A stretch of 6,396 nt of DNA from Phycisphaeraceae bacterium (GTDB lineage: Bacteria; Planctomycetota; Phycisphaerae; Phycisphaerales; Phycisphaeraceae), in contig PUNN01000440.1 in assembly GCA_003552605.1 (NCBI GenBank), positions 1 through 6,396 of the forward strand. Reading direction: 5' to 3'. A program made the translations under genes and the position numbers. Each line of letters starts with the position of its first letter. Position 1 is the stretch's first letter. Under the pieces are notes generated by a model that worked only from the letters and a program-made list of their open reading frames with translations, did no database searches and was not told the origin of the DNA. Shown here piece by piece: positions 1-5,814 of the stretch.

Positions 1-1064
1 AAGCGGGCGAGGTGGCCGAGCAGGTCGGCCGAGACATCGCGGTCGATCACATCGGTGAAGCAGACGATCAGCGACCGCTTGCGGTGCCGCAGGCCGAGAT
101 AGCGGCAGGCGCCATCGTAGTCGGACTCGATCGGCTCCGGCTCAAGCGTGTAGAGCGCTTCGTTCATCCGTGACAGGGCCGCGCGGCCGCGACGGGGCGG
201 CAGGTAACGCCTGACCTCGTTGTGGAAAGCGAGCATCCCGATCGCATCGCCCTGCTTCATCGCCGCGTAGGTCAGAAGCAGCGAAGCATTGATCGCGTAA
301 TCGAGCCGGGAGAGCTCATCCACCCGCGGCAGCATGAGCCGGCCGCAGTCGAGCAGGATGACGATGTGCTGCCCGCGGTCGACCTCGTAATTGCGCACCA
401 TCAACCGCCGTCGCCGCGCGGTTGCCTTCCATGCGATGTCGCCGGGCTCATCGCCCGTAACGTATTCGCGCAGGCTCTCGAAGATGCGGCCCTGCCCGCG
501 CTGGCGCTGCTGCACCTGCCCAAGCTCCGTACGGCGGTGCTGCCGGACGGCAAGGTCATATCGACGCAGGTTCGTCACGCTCGGAAAAACCTTCACCGCA
601 TGGGGCTGCTCGATGCGGAACTGCCGGATGCACAGGCCAAGCGCGGTGTGATAGCGCACGTGGATCGTGCCGAGGTGGAACCGGCCCCGCCGTGCCGGCC
701 GCAGCCGCTGCGGCAAGTCGGCGTGCCCGGCCGGGGGCACGATTGCCGACAGCAGGTCAGGCTCGGCGGTGATGCCCTCATCCACATCGCGGCGAAGCTG
801 AATGCGCAGCCGGCCGCGCCAGCGGCTGCTGATGTGCCAATGCACCGTGTTGGCCTCCCCGAGCGACAACTGCCCGGGCCGGGGCGGCTCGATGGTCAGA
901 TCATCCCGTTGGGCCGACAATCTCACATCCAGTGCCGCGAGGCCGATCAGCACCGCATTGCCGGCAAGCAGCGCCAGCCAAGCGATCTGCCCCGGCAACA
1001 ACGCCGCGGCAACTGCCGGCAGCAGCAGCAACAGGAGCAGGCGGGCGGTGGGGAGGATCAGCAT
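1..1064 (-). CDS. DUF58 domain protein (MoxR partner), 3' end cut by window edge
   Basis: I read 354 residues from an ATG at 1064 to the window edge with no stop, so the C-terminus is missing; DUF58 proteins of this kind usually run to a little over 400 residues. Residues 1-45 are two hydrophobic segments (a leucine-rich one at ~6-22 and another at ~27-44), so the protein is membrane anchored at its N-terminus. The DUF58 signature is clear: GRIFESLREYVTGDEP at 192-207, then IAWKATARRRRLMVRNYE at 210-227, then LLDCGRLM at 237-244, which sits where a von Willebrand-A fold would put its metal-site strand. The DxSxS metal motif is replaced by DCGRL, as is common in this family. LIVCFTD at 332-338 is a later core strand. 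DUF58 proteins are regularly encoded beside MoxR ATPases and are thought to be their partners or substrates. An in-frame GTG at 1076 is an alternative start; I prefer 1064 because GAGTGA lies just upstream and the protein then begins MLILPTARLLLL, typical of the family. Confidence 0.93.
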   Translation of the reverse strand, partial: MLILPTARLLLLLLLPAVAAALLPGQIAWLALLAGNAVLIGLAALDVRLSAQRDDLTIEPPRPGQLSLGEANTVHWHISSRWRGRLRIQLRRDVDEGITAEPDLLSAIVPPAGHADLPQRLRPARRGRFHLGTIHVRYHTALGLCIRQFRIEQPHAVKVFPSVTNLRRYDLAVRQHRRTELGQVQQRQRGQGRIFESLREYVTGDEPGDIAWKATARRRRLMVRNYEVDRGQHIVILLDCGRLMLPRVDELSRLDYAINASLLLTYAAMKQGDAIGMLAFHNEVRRYLPPRRGRAALSRMNEALYTLEPEPIESDYDGACRYLGLRHRKRSLIVCFTDVIDRDVSADLLGHLAR

Positions 1065-1184
1065 CCGTTCATTCACTCGTGATCGGGCACAATCACCCGA
1101 ATCATCATTGACACGCGCCCATGAGGCGTCACCGGGACTTGCCGGGCACACAGGCGGCTTGCCACAATCGGGCGCGCATCAGCG
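1065..1184. other. Gap between moxR-like gene and DUF58 gene
   Basis: This ~120-base gap is the only real spacing inside an otherwise overlapping operon. I see no convincing terminator (no strong stem followed by T's) and no clear -35/-10 pair on the - strand. A tiny reading frame, ATGATGATTCGGGTG..., ends 11 codons later at the TGA that overlaps the alternative GTG start of DUF58. It could at most act as a coupling peptide and I do not call it a gene. Confidence 0.5.
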
Positions 1185-2150
1185 TTACAGCCTTGGCACC
1201 TCGACCCTGTCGATCACCTGCGCAATGACACGGTCTACGGTGACGCCTTCGATTTCGGCTTCGGGGCTCATGATCACGCGGTGCCGCAGCGCGGGGGTGG
1301 CCATCGCCTGCACATCATCGGGCGTGACGAAATCACGGCCGCGCAGCGCCGCCTGCACCCGCGCCGCCTCGAGCAGCAATACCGAGGCCCGCGGGCTGGC
1401 GCCGAGGGTCAGCGCCGGCAGCCGCCGCGTGCCCCGCACGATCGAGGTGATGTAGTGCCGCACCGCGGGCGCCACCTGCATCTGCCCGGCGATCACCCGC
1501 CGCGCTTCGACCAGGGTGGCGATTTCGCCCACGGGCTCGATGCCGTAGGTGTCGGTGCGGCCGGCGTTGAAGCCTTCCTGGTAGCGGGCGAGGATGCCAT
1601 CTTCCTGCTCGTGGGCGGGGTAGTCGATGATGACCTTGAACATGAACCGGTCGAGCTGGGCCTCGGGCAGTGGGTAGGTGCCTTCATACTCGATCGGGTT
1701 CTGCGTGGCGAAGACGCTGAAGCCATCGCCGAGCGGATGCACCTGGCCATCGATCGACACCTGCCGCTCCTGCATGGCCTCGAGCAGGGCCGACTGCGTC
1801 TTGGCCGGTGCCCGGTTGATCTCATCGGCAAGCAGCAGATCACAGAAGACCGGGCCGGGCTTGAACTCGAACGCCTCGCGCTCCATCCGGTAAACGTTCA
1901 CGCCGAGCAGGTCCGACGGCATCAGGTCGGGGGTGAACTGCACCCTGCCGAACCGGCCCGAGACCGCGGCGGCGAGTGCCCGCACGAGCAACGTCTTGGC
2001 CGTGCCCGGCGGGCCTTCGAGCAGCACATGCCCACCGGCAAGCACGGCCACAGCGCAGTGTTCCACCGCGGCCTCCTGGCCGAGGACCACATGTTTGAGC
2101 TGATCGGCGATCCTGCCGATCAGGGCGCCTGCTTCATCGAGGTTGATCAT
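1185..2150 (-). CDS. MoxR-family AAA+ ATPase
   Basis: This is a 321-residue cytoplasmic AAA+ ATPase, full length for the MoxR family. The motifs stand in order: Walker A GPPGTAKT at 46-53, FTPDLMPSDLLG at 72-83 (a MoxR hallmark), Walker B LLLADE at 105-110 followed by INRAPAKTQSALLEAMQE, sensor-1 region ATQNPIE at 148-154 with N151, EAQLDRF with R168 in the arginine-finger region, and sensor-2 GASPRA with R254. The C-terminal lid carries the family's TPDDVQ motif. MoxR ATPases are believed to act as chaperone-like remodelers that help mature or activate protein complexes, typically with a VWA or DUF58 partner; here DUF58 is the next gene. The start overlaps the DUF4350 stop by 17 bases and has a strong Shine-Dalgarno, which argues against a longer in-frame version beginning at 2567. 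The specific client cannot be told from the sequence. Confidence 0.97.
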   Translation of the reverse strand: MINLDEAGALIGRIADQLKHVVLGQEAAVEHCAVAVLAGGHVLLEGPPGTAKTLLVRALAAAVSGRFGRVQFTPDLMPSDLLGVNVYRMEREAFEFKPGPVFCDLLLADEINRAPAKTQSALLEAMQERQVSIDGQVHPLGDGFSVFATQNPIEYEGTYPLPEAQLDRFMFKVIIDYPAHEQEDGILARYQEGFNAGRTDTYGIEPVGEIATLVEARRVIAGQMQVAPAVRHYITSIVRGTRRLPALTLGASPRASVLLLEAARVQAALRGRDFVTPDDVQAMATPALRHRVIMSPEAEIEGVTVDRVIAQVIDRVEVPRL

Positions 2151-3342
2151 CCAATGCCTCCAGAACTTTCGAGATCGCGCGGGTGCGCTCGAGCAGCCGC
2201 GCGGCGGTGGTTTCACCTTGCCCGGCCGTTGCCCACAGCCGGGCAAGGTCCGGCCTCGCCCGCTGGCGGTCGAGCGCTTCGGTAATCTGCTCATCATCTG
2301 CCGTGGCCGGCAGTCGCAGCCGTTGACAGATGCGCTGTCGACCATCACGTTCGATCGACTGCATCGCCATCTCCGCCGCGCCGGCATCGCGAAGCAGGCG
2401 GCCGGCGGCCTCGGCAAACGCCCCCTGCCGGCGCTGCGGCGGCGAGGTGACGTCCTCGGCACGGCCGAAGCGGCGGCCGGCGGCCCACAGCGCCAGCATC
2501 GCCACGACCAGCACCTGCGCGATCGCCAGCCCCCACCGCCCTTCCAGCAGCAGCGCCAGCATCGCACGCCACATCACGTGACGCTCGGCGAGGCCGAGGC
2601 GGAACTCATCGAAGCCGATGCGAACTGGCTGCTCCCGACGGCCGGCATCAGCGATCACGCCGAGCAGGTTCGACCCCAGTCGCATGTTGTCCGCCCGCGC
2701 CAGGCCGTGGTTGCTCAGCGGGTAGGGCTGGCTCAGCAGCACCACGCGGCCCTGCCCCGCCGTCGCCTCGGCCATCACCGGCCCCTCTGAATCGGCCCAA
2801 ACGGCCTGGAAGGGGTCATCGAGGCTCAGTCGCACAGGCACATGAAGATCGTGTTCAAGATCAAGCCGCTGCCCTGTCAGCAGGGCCAGTCGGTCGATGC
2901 CGCTGGCCGCGCTGGACGCTTGCGTGTCCGCCTCCGGGTCGCGCTCGACCGAGCGCACCTGGGGATTGCGCTCGAGCGGTTCGGGGGCGAACGGGACCAG
3001 CACCAGCACACCGCCGCGATGCACCCAGCGCTCGAGCGCTTCCCATTCGCGGTCGGTCGGCGTGGTGTCCATGCCCAGCATGAACAGGCCATCGAAGGCA
3101 TCGAGATCATGGGCCGTCAGCATCCGCGGCAGCCGGGCGGGCTCGTGGCCGAGTTCAATCAACGTCAGATACAGCGCCTGCGTGCCCATGCCGCTGTCCA
3201 GGTACGTCGAGGGCAACGGGCTCGGCCGCGCGTGGCGGTCGGCTTCCAGCAGCCATGACAACAGAAGCATCAGCAGCAGCACGGTCAGCGCCACCGCTAC
3301 GAGCAACAGCATATCGGCGCGGTTAATGCCCAGCCGTATCAT
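2134..3342 (-). CDS. DUF4350 domain membrane protein
   Basis: A 402-residue protein with the DUF4350 layout. A membrane segment at ~11-32 is followed by an extracytoplasmic domain beginning PSTYLDSGMGTQALYLTLIELG at ~44-65, where the loop and the helix after it resemble the start of a glutamine-amidotransferase-like fold used to scaffold rather than catalyse. FDGLFMLGMD at 83-92 and GGVLVLVPF at 110-118 are strands of that fold, and FDEF at 244-247 is a typical DUF4350 motif. A second membrane segment lies at ~270-288 (WGLAIAQVLVVAMLALWAAG), followed by a ~110-residue charged cytoplasmic tail. The N-terminus overlaps the DUF4129 stop by 20 bases, and the gene's own stop overlaps moxR by 17 bases, so translation is probably coupled. 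The weak upstream GGTGG supports coupling rather than independent initiation. The biochemical role is unknown; the context suggests part of a MoxR-controlled envelope complex. Confidence 0.9.
   Translation of the reverse strand: MIRLGINRADMLLLVAVALTVLLLMLLLSWLLEADRHARPSPLPSTYLDSGMGTQALYLTLIELGHEPARLPRMLTAHDLDAFDGLFMLGMDTTPTDREWEALERWVHRGGVLVLVPFAPEPLERNPQVRSVERDPEADTQASSAASGIDRLALLTGQRLDLEHDLHVPVRLSLDDPFQAVWADSEGPVMAEATAGQGRVVLLSQPYPLSNHGLARADNMRLGSNLLGVIADAGRREQPVRIGFDEFRLGLAERHVMWRAMLALLLEGRWGLAIAQVLVVAMLALWAAGRRFGRAEDVTSPPQRRQGAFAEAAGRLLRDAGAAEMAMQSIERDGRQRICQRLRLPATADDEQITEALDRQRARPDLARLWATAGQGETTAARLLERTRAISKVLEALDDQPR
2157..2161 (-). promoter_or_regulatory. Shine-Dalgarno of the moxR-like gene
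   Basis: GGAGG on the - strand, 6 bases before the ATG at 2150. It lies inside the end of the DUF4350 gene and fixes the moxR-like start at 2150 rather than at the far upstream in-frame ATG at 2567. Confidence 0.85.
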
Positions 3343-4108
3343 GACGCCACCGTTCGTAGAGTTTCAACATCTGCTCGTATTCCTGCACCGAGGCGGGCCG
3401 GCCACCGTAAGCCACCGCTTCGAAACGCTGCGTCATGGCGATGAACCGGTCATGTGGCAGGCCATGCTTGCTGATCGCACGCAGGTACGCACCGTTGGTC
3501 ATCGACGGCCGCGGCCGGACAATGCCCGCCTCGTGCAGCCGGAACAACGCCGCGACGTAGAGATGCCGCACCGCATCCGCCCACCGTTGCCGCCCGGCGA
3601 GGTGACGGGCACGCTGCTCGATCTCAAGCGCATCGGCCCCGGCCACACCATGGATCATCTGCCCGGCATCACGGCCGCCGCGGCCGGGCTCGAACCGCCA
3701 CCGCCCCGTGGCCGTCAGCAGGGTGTAGATGATGTGGGCCAGCACCGCCAGGAGCGTCAGGATCATCCAGCCGATGACCAGCACCTGCGCCCAGGCGGGC
3801 AGGTTGCGAATCCACTCGATGACCTCAAAGTAACGATCGGCGATCCACTGCCCGATCTCGCCGACTGCGCCCAGTGGCGGCTGCGGCTCGAGGCTGACCT
3901 CTTCAAACTGCGGGCGGTCAAGCACTTGCCGCGCTGCCCGCTCAAACGCCGCGTGCCGGCCATCATCGCCTTGCCCCGCCTCGCGACCTGTCGCATTTTC
4001 AGGTGACGCACCCGCCGCCACGTTGACCATCACGCACAGCAACACCAGCGCACTGCCGGGCATGGCGCGGCGAAGCGCGGCGGGAGCAGGTGGGCCGCAG
4101 GTCCACAT
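3323..4108 (-). CDS. DUF4129 domain membrane protein
   Basis: A 261-residue protein. Residues ~14-34 look like a signal peptide (basic LRR, hydrophobic SALVLLCVMVNV, then AAGA as a plausible cleavage site). A second hydrophobic segment at ~106-130 (WAQVLVIGWMILTLL...) is a membrane anchor, with the DUF4129 domain behind it at ~155-250. The domain is recognised by RWADAVRHLYVAALFRLHEAGIV at ~175-197, a bundle of helices with the family's conserved arrangement, followed by a Thr/Tyr motif (TNGAYLRAI) and YGGRPASVQEYEQ. In other bacteria DUF4129 is often fused to a transglutaminase-like domain; none is present here. The ATG shares one base with the preceding TGA (TGATG), a classic stop-start coupling site, and there is no good Shine-Dalgarno of its own. 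An internal Met at residue 16 would give a shorter signal peptide and cannot be excluded. Confidence 0.88.
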   Translation of the reverse strand: MWTCGPPAPAALRRAMPGSALVLLCVMVNVAAGASPENATGREAGQGDDGRHAAFERAARQVLDRPQFEEVSLEPQPPLGAVGEIGQWIADRYFEVIEWIRNLPAWAQVLVIGWMILTLLAVLAHIIYTLLTATGRWRFEPGRGGRDAGQMIHGVAGADALEIEQRARHLAGRQRWADAVRHLYVAALFRLHEAGIVRPRPSMTNGAYLRAISKHGLPHDRFIAMTQRFEAVAYGGRPASVQEYEQMLKLYERWRHDTAGH

Positions 4109-5100
4109 CAGAAGCGGCGCTCATCGAAGTCCCCGGAAGGCGCATCCCCCGGCGGTTGCCGCGGCCCGCCACCGGCATGAGGGGGTGGGGGTGGCGGGGG
4201 TGGCGGCCCCGCATGGCCATAGTCATCGAACCCGCCCGGGCCCCCCGGCCCCCCGTGGCCCATGTCACCACCGCCGCCATCCGCCCCCCAGTCGCCTTCG
4301 ACACCGAGTGACCGGGCCAACTGCTCGATGTCGAAAGCTTCCTTGCGGACGCGGAGGTCGTAATAGAGGAGGATGACCGGGATCAAGGTCAACGGCAGCA
4401 CCGCGGCGTCGATCAGTTCATTGAGAAACATCCGCGCCACCATGTGCCTCACAAGGACTTCAACCAACAGCCCGAGGAATCCGGAGATGATCAACGCCAG
4501 AATCATCACCAGCAGCAGCAAGCCCAGCGTCCTGGGCACGTGCCCTCGAATCAGCTCACGCGACCGGGCCATTGCCTTCAACGGCCCCAATCGCTCGAGC
4601 ACAGCCGCCTGCATGGCCACAGCGAACCAGGCAATAAAGATCACGCCCGGGACGATCAGTGCAATAAACCCGAGAATCGTCACGAGCCCCACGATGACCT
4701 GGATCAGAAACAGCACGGGGATGAGCGGGATGGCTTTGACAATCGCCTGCCCGGCGGAAATCGGCTCGCCGAGGTAGCGGCTGGAAACCAGTCGGATCAT
4801 CGCCCCAACCGACAGCGGCTGGACGATGACGAAATAGATGACCGCCCCAATGACAGATAAGGCGATGACGGCACCCAGGGTGTCGCGAAAGTCCGCCGCG
4901 GGATCAAACTCGCCCGTCTGGAATTGTTCAACCGCCTCAACCAGGCCGAGCAGGTACGCGAGGATGACTGTGATGGCCGCCGCCGGCAGGTAGACCATCA
5001 ACCCCACCGTCAGCATTGGCACGAGGTGTGTGCGGTAGAACGAGAAGGTGCGGTCGAGAATCTCCGTGACCCGCATCGGCCGTAATGGCTCACTGCTCAT
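4108..5100 (-). CDS. Six-pass membrane protein, GPDPase membrane-domain type, with Gly/Pro-rich tail
   Basis: The first gene of the operon, 330 residues. It begins MSSEPLRPMRVTEILDRTF and has about six hydrophobic segments (~29-52, 74-98, 122-142, 143-168, 190-216, 228-247). It ends its core with LLYYDLRVRKEAFDIEQLA at 244-262. This opening and this closing motif are what I recall from proteins annotated as glycerophosphoryl diester phosphodiesterase membrane domain proteins. No phosphodiesterase catalytic domain is present, so an enzyme role should not be assumed. After residue ~270 comes a low-complexity tail: GGGGDMGHGGPGGPGG, a run of nine prolines at 299-307, then another Gly/Pro stretch up to a charged end (DFDERRF). 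The frame stays open upstream to 5430, but the upstream part is Arg/Pro/Gly-rich without a plausible fold, and an AAGGGG ribosome site precedes 5100. An alternative Met at 5118 has no such site. Confidence 0.85.
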   Translation of the reverse strand: MSSEPLRPMRVTEILDRTFSFYRTHLVPMLTVGLMVYLPAAAITVILAYLLGLVEAVEQFQTGEFDPAADFRDTLGAVIALSVIGAVIYFVIVQPLSVGAMIRLVSSRYLGEPISAGQAIVKAIPLIPVLFLIQVIVGLVTILGFIALIVPGVIFIAWFAVAMQAAVLERLGPLKAMARSRELIRGHVPRTLGLLLLVMILALIISGFLGLLVEVLVRHMVARMFLNELIDAAVLPLTLIPVILLYYDLRVRKEAFDIEQLARSLGVEGDWGADGGGGDMGHGGPGGPGGFDDYGHAGPPPPPPPPPHAGGGPRQPPGDAPSGDFDERRF

Positions 5101-5106
5101 GACAAT

Positions 5107-5112
5107 CCCCTT
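5107..5112 (-). promoter_or_regulatory. Shine-Dalgarno of the membrane protein gene
   Basis: AAGGGG on the - strand, 6 bases before the ATG at 5100. It decides the start against in-frame ATGs at 5118, 5169 and 5430. Confidence 0.7.
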
Positions 5113-5175
5113 GGTCATGCGTTCGCGATACCCATCCGCCCCCGTACCGACCGGTGACGGGCGCCGCATGGGCGC

Positions 5176-5205
5176 ATTGTAACCAAACCCCGGCCGACGC
5201 CACAG
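5176..5205 (-). promoter_or_regulatory. Possible promoter of the MoxR/DUF58 operon
   Basis: On the - strand TACAAT (5181 to 5176) matches a sigma70 -10 in five of six bases. About 18 bases upstream there is only a poor -35 (CTGTGG, 5205-5200). It would give a leader of ~70 bases ahead of the ATG at 5100, which fits. The -35 is weak and the -10 is not a proper extended type, so this is a candidate only. Confidence 0.3.
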
Positions 5206-5224
5206 AAGGCTGCGGCGGCGCTGC

Positions 5225-5301
5225 CCTGCGGGGCATGCAAGCGGCGCCGACCGGCGCCAATTCCCCCGATCGATCCGGGGGTGCATGACATGCCCCGCGG
5301 G
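5225..5301. repeat. Branched inverted repeat (outer stem enclosing two hairpins)
   Basis: An outer stem pairs 5225-5237 (CCTGCGGGGCATG) with 5289-5301 (CATGCCCCGCGGG): ten perfect base pairs, one T-G wobble, then two more pairs. Inside it are two complete hairpins: GGCGCC-GACC-GGCGCC at 5243-5258, and CCCCCG/CGGGGG at 5263-5268 and 5276-5281 with a 7-base loop. There is no T tract on either side, so it is not a standard terminator, and it has no tRNA arms. It could be a structured RNA segment, a protein-binding DNA cruciform, or part of the palindromic element that follows. Confidence 0.6.
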
Positions 5302-5482
5302 TAGGCAAGGGGTGGCATGGTCAGCGGGCTGTCTCATTTCCGGGGGCAGCCCTATGGCCATGCGAGCCCCCGAGGCGCTCGGGACCCCCGGACCCCCGGA
5401 CCCCCGGAACCCCCGGGGCCGCATGGCCATCGGCTGTGGACACCCCCGGAAAGACGGCTGCTGACCATGTCACCCGAGCTAC
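5301..5482. repeat. Long imperfect palindrome bounded by GTAG and CTAC
   Basis: The arms at 5310-5370 and 5415-5475 are reverse complements over about 50 pairs. The pairings are 5310-5325 with 5460-5475 (16, one wobble), 5331-5334 with 5452-5455, 5338-5346 with 5443-5451 (TTCCGGGGG/CCCCCGGAA), 5347-5351 with 5432-5436 (CAGCC/GGCTG), 5354-5364 with 5420-5430 (ATGGCCATGCG/CGCATGGCCAT), and 5366-5370 with 5415-5419. Interruptions are short: GGGCT opposite GGCT, a 3-base bulge, a 6-base bulge on the right arm (TGGACA), and single bases. Outside the arms, GTAG (5301-5304) and CTAC (5479-5482) sit at near-symmetric distances. The left arm can also fold alone (GCATGG and GGGCTG at 5315-5331 with CAGCCC and CCATGC at 5347-5363). 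The layout recalls two inverted REP units, whose hallmark is a GTAG head, but no transposase is in view. No coding role is supported. Confidence 0.75.
5382..5414. repeat. GGACCCCC tandem repeat
   Basis: Three exact 8-base units (5382-5389, 5390-5397, 5398-5405) are followed by a fourth with one extra A (GGAACCCCC, 5406-5414). The array lies in the apical loop of the long palindrome, next to a small CCCGAG-GCG-CTCGGG hairpin (5369-5383). A short GC-rich repeat like this is prone to slippage. Confidence 0.85.
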
Positions 5483-5509
5483 ATGCGTTCGCCCTGTGCT
5501 CGGGCGGGC

Positions 5510-5538
5510 TTGACTGTGGGCCGTTGGGCTGCTTTAAT
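5510..5538 (+). promoter_or_regulatory. rRNA operon promoter P1
   Basis: TTGACT (5510-5515), a 17-base spacer, and TTTAAT (5533-5538); each hexamer matches the sigma70 consensus in five of six bases. The start would be near 5545. It points toward the 16S gene and lies ~110 bases upstream of P2, an arrangement like the tandem P1/P2 of enterobacterial rRNA operons. Confidence 0.55.
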
Positions 5539-5590
5539 AAGGGTTCCGGCACTGAGCGGGGTGCTCCCGTGAGGCTGGCCGTCGGCGTGG

Positions 5591-5608
5591 TGTGGAAAAG
5601 TTTCCACA
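5591..5608. promoter_or_regulatory. 18-bp dyad between the rRNA promoters, DnaA-box-like
   Basis: TGTGGAAAAGTTTCCACA is an 8-bp perfect inverted repeat with a 2-base centre, ending 15 bases before the P2 -35. The left half read on the - strand is TTTTCCACA, which fits the DnaA box pattern TTWTNCACA exactly; the right half (GTTTCCACA) fits with one mismatch. It could bind DnaA or another dimeric regulator at about -60 of P2. Confidence 0.5.
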
Positions 5609-5623
5609 GTCTCGCCGGGCCGC

Positions 5624-5651
5624 TTGACACGCTTCACGGAATGGTTATACT
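5624..5651 (+). promoter_or_regulatory. rRNA operon promoter P2 (strong sigma70 type)
   Basis: A perfect -35 TTGACA (5624-5629), a 16-base spacer, and -10 TATACT (5646-5651). This is the best promoter in the window and it reads into the rRNA leader. Transcription should start around 5656-5661. The bases after the -10 (TCCCGTCCCGC) form a GC-rich discriminator, the feature linked with growth-rate and stringent control of stable RNA promoters. No A/T-rich UP element is visible upstream. Confidence 0.85.
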
Positions 5652-5678
5652 TCCCGTCCCGCTTCGGCAGAGGCGGGG

Positions 5679-5692
5679 CCGCACGAGTGCGG
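5679..5692 (+). promoter_or_regulatory. boxB-like hairpin of rRNA antitermination
   Basis: CCGCA-CGAG-TGCGG, a 5-bp stem with a 4-base loop ending four bases before boxA. The hairpin-then-boxA order is that of enterobacterial rRNA leaders. The loop sequence itself is not diagnostic. Confidence 0.5.
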
Positions 5693-5695
5693 GTT

Positions 5696-5708
5696 TGATC
5701 TTTGACAA
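5696..5708 (+). promoter_or_regulatory. boxA antitermination site
   Basis: TGATCTTTGACAA matches 11 of 13 bases of the E. coli rRNA boxA (TGCTCTTTAACAA). It lies ~40 bases into the transcript from P2. boxA RNA recruits NusB-NusE(S10) and other Nus factors to make polymerase resistant to termination across the rRNA operon. Confidence 0.75.
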
Positions 5709-5814
5709 GTGAACAGTTGGGAACGCCGCGAGGATGTGTCTCCGCGGCCGGGCTGCGTCGTGGCCCGGTGTCTGCGGGGTCAAGATCTGCCCCGGGTCGG
5801 CTCAGGCCGGCCGG

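Noticed and set aside
222..1082. Open + strand frame of 286 codons
   Set aside because: It is antisense to the clear DUF58 gene. Its protein is Gln/Arg/His/Pro-rich with no recognisable fold and reflects GC-rich codon bias.
1281..2285. Open + strand frame of 334 codons
   Set aside because: It is antisense to the moxR-like gene, which carries all AAA+ motifs. The + frame product has no domain.
2897..4006. Open + strand frame of 369 codons
   Set aside because: It is antisense across DUF4350 and DUF4129, with Ser/Arg/Pro-rich low-information content.
5225..5301. Possible tRNA (77 bases, branched)
   Set aside because: It has no anticodon arm, no T-loop GTTC motif and no CCA-proximal acceptor pattern. 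The hairpins are pure GC stems.
5382..5414. Possible CRISPR array
   Set aside because: The units are only 8 bases with no spacers, so it is a simple tandem repeat.
5101..5430. Upstream extension of the membrane protein gene to an ATG at 5430
   Set aside because: The extra 110 codons cover the inverted repeats and are Arg/Pro/Gly-rich. A Shine-Dalgarno and a family-typical N-terminus are present at 5100, and a possible promoter lies inside the extension.
5317..5712. Open + strand frame of 131 codons through the palindrome and promoters
   Set aside because: Its composition follows the palindrome and the GGACCCCC repeats, it overlaps two promoters, and it has no ribosome site or domain.
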